Source of the DNA: Gramella sp. AN32
GTDB taxonomy: Bacteria; Bacteroidota; Bacteroidia; Flavobacteriales; Flavobacteriaceae
Assembly (NCBI RefSeq): GCF_023718305.1
Contig: NZ_QEYO01000005.1
Location: 1-64,000, forward strand
Direction: 5' to 3'
Length of the DNA: 64,000 nt
Shown: one piece after another, positions 1 to 9,894 of the stretch
Layout of the letters: each line of letters begins with the position of its first letter
Numbering within the stretch: position 1 is the stretch's first letter
Program-made: the position numbers and the translations under genes
The notes under the pieces: generated by a model
Databases searched by the model: none
What the model was told of the DNA's origin: nothing
The model's input: only the letters and a program-made list of their open reading frames with translations

Positions 1-1109
1 TGTACAAACTTTGGAATCGTATGGCATCGGGGAGTTATTTCCCCCCTGCGGTCAAGGAAGTGGAAATCCCGAAAAAGGACGGTAAAGTCCGCAAATTAGG
101 GATTCCCACAGTAAGTGACCGAATAGGGCAAATGGTGGTAAAAATGTACCTAGAGCCCCGTTTAGAAAATGTATTCAATTCAAACTCCTTTGGGTATAGA
201 CCAAATAAAAGTGCCCATCAGGCACTTGAACAGGTCAGGAAAAACTGTTGGAAAATGGATTGGGTTATTGATCTGGACATTAAAGGGTTCTTTGACAACA
301 TAGATCACCATAGAATGATGCTCGCTGTAGAAAAACATGTTCCCGAAAGATGGGTTAGGTTATATATAGCACGATGGCTCGCAAGCCCAGTAATGACAAA
401 GTCGGGACGTTTAGTCTCTAACTCAGGAAAAGGAACTCCTCAAGGAGGTGTTATAAGCCCATTATTGGCAAACCTTTTCCTTCACTATGGGTTGGATCAA
501 TGGCTGGAAAAGAACGACAAGGCAGTAAAATTCACACGTTATGCCGATGATGTGATTGTGAACTGTGAAAGTCAAAAACACGCCGAGCAAACACTTAAAG
601 CTATCAAAAGCAGGATGCAACAAATAGGTTTGGAGTTACATCCAGAGAAAACCAAAATTGTATACTGCAAAGATTACCGAAGGCAAGAAAAGTATTCCAA
701 TGTGAAGTTTGATTTTCTGGGTTATTCTTATCAACCCAGGACCACAAAATCTAAGAAATCAAAGGGACTTTATCTAGGCTTTGATTGCGGCATAAGTATA
801 AGTTCGAGGAAACGAATTGCAGATAAACTTGAAGAACTGAAAGTAGAGCGAATGACATCTGATCGTATAGTAGGCATTGCTGCCATCCTCAATCCAATGA
901 TTAGAGGGTGGGTGAACTACTATGGTAAATTCAGAAGCTCAATGCTACATAAAGTCTTCAAGTTATTGAATAATCGTATAGTGAAATGGGCAAGAAAAAG
1001 GTATAAACGTTACAAAACCAGTATAAAACGTGCGTATCAATGGTTTGAAAGGGTTAAGGAACAATACCCTAAACTATTCTATCATTGGCAAATGGGATAT
1101 ATATGGTAA
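1..1109 (+). CDS. ltrA: Group II intron reverse transcriptase/maturase (LtrA-type), 5' partial
   Basis: Intron-encoded protein that helps splice its intron and copies it into DNA at the target site. The frame stays open to the window edge, and the codons before the first in-window ATG (position 21) encode YKLWNR, a typical LtrA lead-in, so that ATG is internal. Counted from the ATG, the core reverse transcriptase motifs are visible: RPNKSAHQAL near 60, the palm motif IDLDIKGFFDNI near 83-94, GTPQGGVISPLLANL near 138-152 and the catalytic YADD at 174-177. A maturase (X) domain follows (LNPMIRGWVNYYGKF). The protein ends shortly after, with no HNH nuclease. I see no frameshift or stop, so this copy may be active if its 5' end is intact. 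Confidence 0.93.
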   Translation, partial: YKLWNRMASGSYFPPAVKEVEIPKKDGKVRKLGIPTVSDRIGQMVVKMYLEPRLENVFNSNSFGYRPNKSAHQALEQVRKNCWKMDWVIDLDIKGFFDNIDHHRMMLAVEKHVPERWVRLYIARWLASPVMTKSGRLVSNSGKGTPQGGVISPLLANLFLHYGLDQWLEKNDKAVKFTRYADDVIVNCESQKHAEQTLKAIKSRMQQIGLELHPEKTKIVYCKDYRRQEKYSNVKFDFLGYSYQPRTTKSKKSKGLYLGFDCGISISSRKRIADKLEELKVERMTSDRIVGIAAILNPMIRGWVNYYGKFRSSMLHKVFKLLNNRIVKWARKRYKRYKTSIKRAYQWFERVKEQYPKLFYHWQMGYIW

Positions 1110-1133
1110 ATTGTAATTTAGATTGTATAACAA

Positions 1134-1207
1134 GAGCCGTATGATGGGAGACTATCACGTACGGTTCTGTGAGAGGCTTGGGGTGAAACTCCCCTTGTCT
1201 ACTCGAC
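1134..1207 (+). ncRNA. Group II intron domains V and VI
   Basis: Domain V is 1134-1167: the arms GAGCCGTATG and its partner ending ACGGTTC pair around a short internal loop, 34 bases in all, the canonical size. Domain VI is about 1171-1204: GAGAGGC pairs with the region ending CTACTC, and GGGGT/ACTCCCC closes on GAA. An unpaired A near 1201 is the likely branch-point adenosine. The intron should end near 1207 with the usual terminal AC. Confidence 0.82.
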
Positions 1208-1253
1208 ACCGTAACCGTTCAATAATTACCTATTATTACTTTCAATCTTTCCC

Positions 1254-1934
1254 ATGCTTAAGAAGATTAAGAAAATACTCCTTATCTTATTTTTTATAAA
1301 CCTTTCAGCTTTCAGCCAGAAGCATCCGGTTTTTTATGGGGGAGTAGAAGGCTATCTTTTTCCGCAATCTGAAAACAATGTTTTTGCAGGCATCAGTATT
1401 GGTTCGCAAATTTATCAGTTTAAATTTTTTGCTCCAGAAATTGGTTTGGATCTGTATGCGGGCGTGGTAGAACAACGGGAGATAAATGAGGGATGGCCAG
1501 ATGCTACTAAATTACCCGATGCATTAATGAAACAGGATTTTAGGGCTTCGGTACTTACACTCAATCCCAAATTTAAATTTGGTAATGAAGACGCCTTTAT
1601 TACATTTTCACCAAAATATCATATTGGCAGGATAACGGGCAGGGCAAGATTATATGAAAATAGGTTCGATGATGGCCGTTTTCCTTTAGCAAGTAATCAA
1701 ACTATTAAAAATAGGGTGGCATACTGGAGTTTTGCCGTTGGTTTTGAGGGGCTTAACATTAGTGACAGGTCATGGTTTGCACTTAGTTTGAATCTTACCC
1801 AATTAAACGCACGTGATGCATGGGGTGAAATCGATTTTCAGGATCCTAACGTAAAACTTTCATCGATGAGCCGCACATCTATTGGAATGGGCATAAGATT
1901 CTATTACAATCCCTTCGCTTCCGAAAACGATTGA
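1254..1934 (+). CDS. Conserved hypothetical secreted or outer-membrane protein
   Basis: 226 residues with an N-terminal signal peptide (KKIKKILLILFFINLSAFSQ, cleavage probably after residue 21). The remainder has alternating aromatic and polar stretches (YHIGRITGRARLY, YWSFAVGFEG, SWFALSLNLTQL) and ends in RTSIGMGIRFYYNPF, the pattern of antiparallel membrane strands with an aromatic near the C terminus. It is therefore likely a small outer-membrane beta-barrel or a periplasmic beta protein. I do not recognise a family with a known function. It lies just after the group II intron, whose insertion may have separated it from its original promoter. Confidence 0.6.
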   Translation: MLKKIKKILLILFFINLSAFSQKHPVFYGGVEGYLFPQSENNVFAGISIGSQIYQFKFFAPEIGLDLYAGVVEQREINEGWPDATKLPDALMKQDFRASVLTLNPKFKFGNEDAFITFSPKYHIGRITGRARLYENRFDDGRFPLASNQTIKNRVAYWSFAVGFEGLNISDRSWFALSLNLTQLNARDAWGEIDFQDPNVKLSSMSRTSIGMGIRFYYNPFASEND

Positions 1935-2000
1935 GTGGATTTTAATGTTATAAATGCTTTAAAACTAACTTCTTCAGGCGTTTTTTTAGCCTTGTCTTTG

Positions 2001-2008
2001 TATCTTGC
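2001..2008 (+). promoter_or_regulatory. Possible flavobacterial -7 element before eno
   Basis: TATCTTGC resembles the TAnnTTTG consensus of Bacteroidota housekeeping promoters with two mismatches. It is placed to give a leader of about 30 bases before the eno ATG. No clear -33 TTTG is visible. Confidence 0.3.
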
Positions 2009-2027
2009 TGTTTAATCGACAAACTAA

Positions 2028-3332
<1,305 letters not shown>

Positions 3333-3352
3333 GCTTCCTAAATAATCAAATG

Positions 3353-3383
3353 AAAAGCTGCTTTGTGAAAAAGCAGCTTTTTT
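3353..3383 (+). terminator. Intrinsic terminator after eno
   Basis: AAAAGCTGCTTT and AAAGCAGCTTTT pair around a short loop and are followed by a run of T, about 20 bases after the eno stop codon. Confidence 0.85.
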
Positions 3384-3491
3384 ATGCCCAAATTTTACTT
3401 TTTATTACACTTATGCCAATGATTTATTGAAAATTTAATAAAGTTAATTTTTCATAATTGTAACTTTCTGGTCTAACTAACCAAAAATAAA

Positions 3492-5030
3492 TTGAAAACG
3501 AGATTTTTATTTGTTTCTGCGGAAAATGATGGAATAGCCCACTGCAAAGCAGGTGGGATGGGAGATGTGGTAAGGGATGTTCCCAGGCATATCGCAAAAA
3601 GGGGTGACGAGGCTTTAATAGTTACTCCGTCCTATTCAAGGTTACACCATTCAGGAGAGAAAATTGGGGAAGTTGATTTTATTTTTAGAGGTCAGCCGCA
3701 AGTTGCTGAAGTTTTTGAAGTTGCGGGAAAGAAAGAGCTTTTAGGAATTAGGCATTTTGTGATCCATCACCCGGAAATCAAATCGGGGGATATTGCGCAT
3801 ATTTATTTCAACGATCCGGAGCAGCCTTTTTATACAGATGCAAATATGTTCAGCCTTTTCTGTACGGCAGTTGCTGCTGCGATAAGGGAAGAAGTTTTTG
3901 AGGATATTCAGATTGTACATTTACACGACTGGCATACCAGCATGCTTTTGTTTTTGAGGGAATTCAATGAGCGGTTCGAAAATTTAAAATCCATAAGATT
4001 TGTTTATACAATACATAATCTGGCCATTCAGGGAATTCGCCCTTTTGATGGAAATTTTTCATCTGTCAAGGCATTTTTTCCTTATGTACCATATGATGAG
4101 GAACTGCTTCGCGATCCCAGATATAACGACTGTATTAATTTGATGGCGGTAGGAATACGGCTGGCAGATGCGGTTCATACGGTCTCACCCTCTTATATGC
4201 AAGATATTCAGCAACCAAGTAATCCTCCACATTTTATTGGGGGTGAAGGTCTTGAATTAGACTTGCGAAAAGCAGCTTCTGAAAATCGTCTATTCGGAAT
4301 ATTGAACGGAGCGAACTATACAAATATCAATAAAGTGCAAAGTGGTATTCTCTTCAGGCAATGTATTCGCAGGTTATTTAGATGGTTACAGGAAGAAAAA
4401 AAGGATTATAAAGCTCACTATTTGGCGCATACCGGTGAGAAATTAACCCGATGGCAGGAGAAACCGCCGGCATTTATTTGTAGTAGCGTAGCCAGGTTAA
4501 CGGAACAAAAATTCTATTATTTCAAGCAGGATCCCAGCTTGCTGGAGTTTATTTCAGCAACAATGGAAGAAGTGAATGGGCTGTATATTTTATTGGGAAC
4601 GGGTGCCCCGGAATATGAAAACGTATTTAGGCAGGCCAGTTATAAATACAAGAATTTTATTTTTATAAATGCCCAGTCTGAAAGTATTATCGATATGCTC
4701 TATCAGGAATCTAATTTGTACCTGATGCCCAGCCTTTTCGAACCCTGTGGGATTAGTCAAATGCTTGCGATGAGGAACAGGCAGCCATGTTTGGTACATC
4801 ATACCGGAGGATTAAAAGATACGGTAATCCACGGCAAAACCGGATTTAGTTTTTCCGGGGAAACTATTGATGGGCAAATTGAAAATTTCAAAAAATGTTT
4901 TGCAGAAGCAGTACAGGTTTTTATTTCAGATCCGGAAAAATGGAAGAAAATTTGCAAAAAGGCAGGCGAAGAAAGATTTACCTGGGAGAAATCTGTAGAG
5001 GAATATTATCGCCAACTTTATCTGCTTTAG
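3492..5030 (+). CDS. glgA: Glycogen/starch synthase-like glycosyltransferase (GT5)
   Basis: Family GT5 enzymes extend alpha-1,4-glucan from ADP- or UDP-glucose. 512 residues, starting with TTG; no ATG lies upstream and the second codon onwards (KTRFLFVSAE) is typical of the family. The donor-binding lysine loop appears as KAGGMGDV near 19-26 (usually KTGGLGDV). HDWHT near 145, ARLTEQK in the C-terminal domain, and SLFEPCGISQM near 410 are the other active-site segments. Some canonical residues differ: RLTEQKFYYF replaces the usual RLTxQKG, and ILNGANYTNIN lacks the usual W-P pair. No glgB or glgC is adjacent. It may have a divergent substrate preference. Confidence 0.85.
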   Translation: MKTRFLFVSAENDGIAHCKAGGMGDVVRDVPRHIAKRGDEALIVTPSYSRLHHSGEKIGEVDFIFRGQPQVAEVFEVAGKKELLGIRHFVIHHPEIKSGDIAHIYFNDPEQPFYTDANMFSLFCTAVAAAIREEVFEDIQIVHLHDWHTSMLLFLREFNERFENLKSIRFVYTIHNLAIQGIRPFDGNFSSVKAFFPYVPYDEELLRDPRYNDCINLMAVGIRLADAVHTVSPSYMQDIQQPSNPPHFIGGEGLELDLRKAASENRLFGILNGANYTNINKVQSGILFRQCIRRLFRWLQEEKKDYKAHYLAHTGEKLTRWQEKPPAFICSSVARLTEQKFYYFKQDPSLLEFISATMEEVNGLYILLGTGAPEYENVFRQASYKYKNFIFINAQSESIIDMLYQESNLYLMPSLFEPCGISQMLAMRNRQPCLVHHTGGLKDTVIHGKTGFSFSGETIDGQIENFKKCFAEAVQVFISDPEKWKKICKKAGEERFTWEKSVEEYYRQLYLL

Positions 5031-5146
5031 ATCAAAACTTTAAGGTGGAACTTTCAATAGGATTATCTTGAGGTTAAAATTTTGAAAAATTCTATGAATA
5101 CAGGCCTTTTCGTAAATATCCATTCTCAGGATAAAACATTTTTAAC

Positions 5147-5166
5147 GCTAAATTTTGTAATTTAGC
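5147..5166. promoter_or_regulatory. Palindrome upstream of citrate synthase (candidate operator)
   Basis: GCTAAATT and AATTTAGC form a perfect 8-base inverted repeat around TTGT, about 40 bases before the gltA ATG. TAATTTAG inside it (5158-5165) resembles a -7 element with one mismatch. A regulator site overlapping the promoter is possible, but so is a chance A/T palindrome. Confidence 0.4.
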
Positions 5167-5203
5167 AATTCTTAAATTTTAATCTAAAAGAACAATATAT
5201 AGT

Positions 5204-6490
5204 ATGTCTAAAACAGCAACACTCGAATATGATGGTAAGAAATATGAGTTTCCTGTCAGCATTGGTACCGAAGATGAAATAGGAATTGAAATTAAATCTT
5301 TACGTGGCGAAAGTGGTTTAATTACCCTTGATCCCGGATATAAAAACACGGGGAGCTGTGAAAGTGCAATTACATTTTTAGATGGAGAGAAAGGAATTTT
5401 AAGATATAGGGGTTATGCTATTGAAGACCTTGCCGAAAAAGCAGATTTTCTTGAAGTAGCCTATTTGCTGATTTTTGGGGAACTGCCCAATAAAGACCAG
5501 TTAGAGAAATTTACGAATGATATTAAAGATCAATCCCATGTAGATGAGGAAATGAAAAAGATCCTGGATGGATTTCCAAAATCTGCCCATCCCATGGGTG
5601 TTCTTTCTTCCCTAACCAGTGCATTAATAGCTTTTAACCCTTCTTCTGTAGATGTCTCTTCGGAAGAGGAGATGTACAAAGCAATTGTGAAAATCTTAGG
5701 GAAATTTCCTGTGCTTGCCGCATGGACTTTGAGAAAGAAAAATAGCCTTCCATTAAATTATGGTGATGAATCTTTAGGTTATGTAGAGAACCTACATAAA
5801 ATGATGTTTGAGAGGCCAAATAAAAGTTATTCTGTAGATAAGGGGATTATTGATGCAATGGATAAATTATTAATTCTACACGCAGATCATGAACAAAACT
5901 GTTCTACTTCTACGGTAAGAATGGTAGGATCTTCCCACGCAGGTTTATTTGCCTCAATTTCTGCGGGTATTTCTGCACTTTGGGGACCACTTCACGGTGG
6001 CGCAAACCAGGCAGTGATCGAAATGCTTGAAAAAATTAAGGAAGATGGTGGGGATACACATAAATTCATGAATAAAGCTAAGGATAAAAAAGATCCTTTC
6101 AGATTAATGGGCTTTGGTCACCGTGTGTATAAGAATTTTGATCCAAGGGCAAAAATCATCAAAAAATCAGCTGATGATGTACTTAGCCAGTTAGGAGTAG
6201 AAGATCCGGTTTTAGGTATCGCAAAAGGTCTGGAAAAAGAAGCTTTAGAAGATGATTATTTCGTTAAGAGAAAATTATATCCAAATGTAGATTTCTATTC
6301 GGGGATCATTTATCGTGCTTTAGGAATTCCCGTGGAAATGTTCACGGTGATGTTCGCTTTGGGTAGGTTACCAGGATGGATTGCACAATGGAGGGAAATG
6401 AGACTTCAAAAAGAGCCAATTGGCCGTCCCAGACAAATTTATGTTGGGGAGGCACTTAGAGATTTCAAACCACTTGGTAGCAGAGCCTAA
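5204..6490 (+). CDS. gltA: Citrate synthase
   Basis: Condenses oxaloacetate and acetyl-CoA to citrate at the entry to the TCA cycle. 428 residues, the length of the hexameric type II bacterial enzymes. An N-terminal small domain precedes the core. Catalytic segments are HADHEQNCSTSTVRM (His), LWGPLHGGANQAV (second His), FGHRVYKNFDPRA, and YPNVDFYSGI with the catalytic Asp. The C terminus GRPRQIYVG matches the family. A hairpin follows, which separates the gene from the two amidinohydrolase-type genes downstream. Confidence 0.98.
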   Translation: MSKTATLEYDGKKYEFPVSIGTEDEIGIEIKSLRGESGLITLDPGYKNTGSCESAITFLDGEKGILRYRGYAIEDLAEKADFLEVAYLLIFGELPNKDQLEKFTNDIKDQSHVDEEMKKILDGFPKSAHPMGVLSSLTSALIAFNPSSVDVSSEEEMYKAIVKILGKFPVLAAWTLRKKNSLPLNYGDESLGYVENLHKMMFERPNKSYSVDKGIIDAMDKLLILHADHEQNCSTSTVRMVGSSHAGLFASISAGISALWGPLHGGANQAVIEMLEKIKEDGGDTHKFMNKAKDKKDPFRLMGFGHRVYKNFDPRAKIIKKSADDVLSQLGVEDPVLGIAKGLEKEALEDDYFVKRKLYPNVDFYSGIIYRALGIPVEMFTVMFALGRLPGWIAQWREMRLQKEPIGRPRQIYVGEALRDFKPLGSRA

Positions 6491-6513
6491 TTCGAAATTA
6501 AAATAGAATATAT

Positions 6514-6544
6514 AAAGCTTCATCACCTTATGGAGCTTTTTATA
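6514..6544 (+). terminator. Probable terminator after gltA
   Basis: AAAGCTTCAT pairs with ATGGAGCTTT (one A-G mismatch and wobble pairing) across a short loop, followed by T residues. The T tract runs directly into the -7 element of the next gene. Confidence 0.6.
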
Positions 6545-6548
6545 TTTG
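6541..6548 (+). promoter_or_regulatory. -7 element TATATTTG for the arginine deiminase-like gene
   Basis: Exact TAnnTTTG match. It lies only 15 bases before the ATG at 6564, implying a leader of roughly 10 bases. The alternative TTG start at 6546 falls inside it and is therefore unlikely. Confidence 0.5.
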
Positions 6549-6563
6549 GGAAAATTTGAACCT

Positions 6564-7475
6564 ATGAGGTTGCATATTAATAACGAGACGTCCAAATTGC
6601 AGGCAGTGATTCTGGGAATCGCTACCAGCAACGGCCCTATTCCTACTTTAGATGAAGCTTATGACCCAAAGTCAAAAGAATACATCAAAGCCGGGACCTA
6701 TCCTTCGGAAGAGGATATGGTGGAGGAAATGGAAGCGGTGGCAAAAGTCTTTGAGAAATATGATGTTCAGGTTTTTCGACCTAAAATTATTGAAGATTAC
6801 AACCAAATATTTGCCCGGGATATCGCCTTTGTGATCGAAGATAAATTTATAAAATCTAATATCCTGCCAGATCGTGAAAAAGAAATTGACGCCATCAAAC
6901 ATGTGATCGATCAAATAGATCCTGTGAATATTATAAGGTTGCCTGAAGAAGCACATATTGAAGGTGGGGATGTAATGCCCTATGGCGATTATATTTTCGT
7001 GGGGACTTACAAGGGCCAGGATTACCCAAATTTTATTACAGCTAGAACGAATATTCAGGCGGTGAATGCCCTTCAGGACCTTTTTCCTAAGAAGAAGGTT
7101 GTAAGTTTTAGTCTAAAAAAATCAAATTCCATTGCCCGGGAGAATGCCCTGCATTTGGATTGCTGTTTTCAGCCGGTAGGAAAGGATCAGGCGATTATTT
7201 ATAAAGAAGGTTTTTTAATAGAAGAAGAATATAACTGGCTGGTAAATTTCTTCGGAAAGGATAAAATTTATGAGATTACCCGTGATGAAATGTACCATAT
7301 GAATTCCAATATATTTTCAATTTCAGAAAAGGTAGTCATTTCAGAAACAAATTTTAAAAGGTTGAATGCGTGGCTTAGAAATGAAGGATATACTGTTGAA
7401 GAAGTTCCTTATGCTGAAATTTCCAAGCAGGAAGGATTATTAAGATGTTCCACCCTACCCTTAATTAGAGAATAA
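6564..7475 (+). CDS. Arginine deiminase/amidinotransferase-superfamily protein
   Basis: 303 residues from the ATG at 6564; I prefer this over the upstream TTG, which lies in the promoter. Members of the guanidino-group modifying superfamily hydrolyse or transfer the amidino group of arginine-like substrates through a catalytic Cys. Superfamily marks: FARDIAF near 90 (the substrate-binding Asp region), HIEGGDVMPYGDYIFVG near 133-150, ENALHLDCCFQPVG with the catalytic His, and LLRCSTLPL at the C terminus with the catalytic Cys. The exact substrate (arginine, methylated arginine or citrulline) cannot be read from sequence. One base separates it from the next gene, a second member of the same superfamily, so the two are surely co-transcribed. 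Confidence 0.82.
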   Translation: MRLHINNETSKLQAVILGIATSNGPIPTLDEAYDPKSKEYIKAGTYPSEEDMVEEMEAVAKVFEKYDVQVFRPKIIEDYNQIFARDIAFVIEDKFIKSNILPDREKEIDAIKHVIDQIDPVNIIRLPEEAHIEGGDVMPYGDYIFVGTYKGQDYPNFITARTNIQAVNALQDLFPKKKVVSFSLKKSNSIARENALHLDCCFQPVGKDQAIIYKEGFLIEEEYNWLVNFFGKDKIYEITRDEMYHMNSNIFSISEKVVISETNFKRLNAWLRNEGYTVEEVPYAEISKQEGLLRCSTLPLIRE

Positions 7476-7476
7476 C

Positions 7477-8403
7477 ATGAAGCAAATAACAAATTCAGTT
7501 TTAATGGTTCGTCCGGTGAATTTCAGGATGAATGAACAAACTGCGGTAAATAATTATTTTCAGAAGGAAATAAATGCCGAAAATATTAATGATCTGGCCA
7601 CGGCCGAGTTTGATGAATTTGTAAGCAAACTTCGCAAAGCCGGCGTAGAGGTAATCGTGGTGAACGATGTTAAAGGTGACGATACTCCAGATTCCATTTT
7701 CCCGAATAACTGGGTATCTTTTCATGAAACCGGTAAAACGGTTTTATATCCCATGTTTGCAGAAAACAGAAGAAAAGAACGCAGGCTTGAATATTTTGCT
7801 GAACTGGAAGAGGCAGGATTTAAGATCAATGAAATTGTTGATTATACTTCAGCTGAAGAAGATGATGTTTTTCTTGAAGGCACGGGAAGTTTAATTCTGG
7901 ATCGCATAAACAGAAAGGCATATTGTGCAATTTCTGCCAGGGCAGATGAAGAATTACTGATCGAGTTTTGTGAAGATTTTGAATTTTCCCCGGTAATTTT
8001 TAATGCCTATCAAACTGTAGATGGAAGGCGTAAACAAATTTATCACACCAATGTGATGATGTGTGTAGCCGAGGAATTTGCCGTGATTTGCCTGGATACT
8101 ATTGATGATAAGAAAGAAAAGAAAAATGTGCTGAAGCATCTAAAAGAAGATGGGAAAGAAATAATTTCACTTACGGAAAAACAAATGCACGAATTCGCTG
8201 GGAATATGTTACAGGTTGAAGGTGCTTTTGGTAAAAAGTTACTGGTAATGAGTGCTCGTGCCCATGAAAGTCTTCATAAAGACCAGATAGAAAAAATTGA
8301 AAAGCACTGTGAAATCTTAAGTTCCCCGATCCCTACCATAGAAAGTTGCGGCGGTGGCAGTGCACGTTGCATGCTGGCAGAAATCTTTCTTCCGAAGGCT
8401 TAA
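7477..8403 (+). CDS. ctlX: CtlX-like citrulline/amidinotransferase-family hydrolase
   Basis: 308 residues of the same guanidino-modifying fold as the gene before it. The start VLMVRPVNFRMNEQTAVNN is characteristic of the family that includes the Francisella citrulline ureidase (CtlX). DSIFPNNWVSFH near 69-80, VFLEGTGSLILDR near 130 (substrate Glu), HTNVMM near 190 (catalytic His) and SARCMLAEIFLP at the C terminus (catalytic Cys) give a complete active site. It follows the first gene after one base. The likely job is arginine or citrulline catabolism, releasing ammonia; the assignment to citrulline comes from the family and is not proven here. The stop overlaps the 3' end of the convergent transporter gene by 4 bases. 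Confidence 0.75.
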   Translation: MKQITNSVLMVRPVNFRMNEQTAVNNYFQKEINAENINDLATAEFDEFVSKLRKAGVEVIVVNDVKGDDTPDSIFPNNWVSFHETGKTVLYPMFAENRRKERRLEYFAELEEAGFKINEIVDYTSAEEDDVFLEGTGSLILDRINRKAYCAISARADEELLIEFCEDFEFSPVIFNAYQTVDGRRKQIYHTNVMMCVAEEFAVICLDTIDDKKEKKNVLKHLKEDGKEIISLTEKQMHEFAGNMLQVEGAFGKKLLVMSARAHESLHKDQIEKIEKHCEILSSPIPTIESCGGGSARCMLAEIFLPKA

Positions 8404-9890
8404 TGGTTTTTAAGCAATTTTCGAAATAAAAGAATCATTATCAGTAAAGATAAAACTGCAAAAGGCAGGGAAGTAATGATCAAAAATTTCTGCATAGCCG
8501 TTAACACGTTTGAGTTGGGTTTCACCTGTCCTAACACAACGATGGCTTCGCAGAAGATAAAAATGATGATCGCCCAGGCTAATCGAAAGGGTTTCCGGGG
8601 TTCTTTTTTACCATAATCTGTAAACATACTTAACACAAAAATTGCAGAATCTACCGAGGTTACAAGAAAGCTGATCAACAATAAAATAACCAGGATACTG
8701 GTAAACCCCTGTAAAGGGAAGTTTTCAAAAAATACAAATATAGAGGTAAAGACATTTCCGAATTCTTCATTATAAACAGGAAGCGCCTCCACAATTTCGA
8801 ATGCGGAACTTCCAAATACACTAAACCAAAGGAATGTCCCCAGAGAGGGCAGGATCAATACTCCCAAAATCATCTCTCTTAAGGTTCTTCCTTTGGAAAT
8901 ACGCGCGATAAAAATTCCGGTAAACGGTGCCCAGGCAAGCCAAAATGCCCAATAATAATAGGTCCAGTCGGTTAAAAATTCAACACCCGGATCATATTTT
9001 CCCATAGCTAAACTCATGGGAATAAAATCGATGAGGTAATGATATCCCGCGACGAAAAAATTGTTAAAAATTTCACCAATATCCCCCAGGATGAAAACAA
9101 AAATCATGAGAGCCAAAGTGATATAAATATTCCAGTTGGAAATTATTTTTATTCCCTTATGAATGCCATTCCAGGCTGATATAAACGCCAGGAAGCAAAT
9201 GATGAAAACCAACATGAGATTCAATAATAATGAACCGGGGTTTTTTTGCAAAAGATGGCTTGCCCCACCTTCAATCTGGCTGGTTCCCAGTCCAATCGCG
9301 GCGACCAGGCCTATTATGGTGGTGAGAATGGTAAGAATATCAATTCCGTCAGGTAAAATTTTAGACTTTCGAAATAATGGAAAACCTGAACTTAACCGTA
9401 CATCTGTTTTTTCAACAAAAATGGAATAACCTATTACCACTGCAAAAATTCCGTAGAAAGCCCAGGCGGTAAATCCCCATTGATAAAAGGTGTATTCAAG
9501 CGCGATGATTTTCTCCTCGGCACCTGTATTAATTGGAGGATTTAGATACATGTAAACCGGCTCCTGAACGGCTCTCAACAAAATTCCAGCGCCCATTCCC
9601 GCGCTATAGAGCATGGCAATCCATGATAATCTATCAAATTCAGGAGGGGAATTCCCAAGTCTTATTTTTCCAAACTTTGAAAATGCAAGAAGAAGCAGAA
9701 ACAACACGCAGCCTAAACCTAAATACAAATAAAATTTTCCGAAGTAATACCTCACCCATAGTGAGCCCGAGTTGATGGCATCATAAAACCAATCTGTAAA
9801 AAGAAAAATGACGATGGAGCCCAGAAAAAGTATCCCGCCCGAAATGAGAAAAACTCTATTTCTTATTAGTTTGTCTAAAAATGAATGCAA
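8400..9890 (-). CDS. BCCT-family (betaine/carnitine/choline) transporter
   Basis: 496 residues with about 12 hydrophobic helices; an inner-membrane secondary transporter driven by Na+ or H+. The family's glycine-rich substrate motif appears as SAGMGAGILLRAVQEP near 95-110 (BetP: GMGIG). The tryptophan-rich core segment is YYYWAFWLAWAPFTG near 310, followed by RISKGRT. Substrates are usually quaternary amines such as glycine betaine, so osmoprotection is likely. The long C-terminal osmosensing tail of BetP is absent: the protein stops soon after the last helix. It lies 4 bases after the SDR/DUF2867 gene in the same direction, which suggests an operon. Confidence 0.9.
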   Translation of the reverse strand: MHSFLDKLIRNRVFLISGGILFLGSIVIFLFTDWFYDAINSGSLWVRYYFGKFYLYLGLGCVLFLLLLAFSKFGKIRLGNSPPEFDRLSWIAMLYSAGMGAGILLRAVQEPVYMYLNPPINTGAEEKIIALEYTFYQWGFTAWAFYGIFAVVIGYSIFVEKTDVRLSSGFPLFRKSKILPDGIDILTILTTIIGLVAAIGLGTSQIEGGASHLLQKNPGSLLLNLMLVFIICFLAFISAWNGIHKGIKIISNWNIYITLALMIFVFILGDIGEIFNNFFVAGYHYLIDFIPMSLAMGKYDPGVEFLTDWTYYYWAFWLAWAPFTGIFIARISKGRTLREMILGVLILPSLGTFLWFSVFGSSAFEIVEALPVYNEEFGNVFTSIFVFFENFPLQGFTSILVILLLISFLVTSVDSAIFVLSMFTDYGKKEPRKPFRLAWAIIIFIFCEAIVVLGQVKPNSNVLTAMQKFLIITSLPFAVLSLLIMILLFRKLLKNH

Positions 9891-9894
9891 TAGT

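Larger units (their letters stand above)
1..1207 (+). mobile_element. Group II intron, 3' part (5' end outside the window)
   Basis: The reverse transcriptase/maturase gene is followed 24 bases later by a 34-base domain V hairpin and a domain VI hairpin, the order expected at the 3' end of a bacterial group II intron. The open frame runs off the left edge, so domains I-III and the 5' splice site lie outside. The likely 3' splice boundary is about 1207, just after the domain VI stem. No HNH endonuclease follows the maturase domain, which suggests an endonuclease-lacking lineage. The host sequence resumes about 45 bases before the next gene. Confidence 0.9.
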
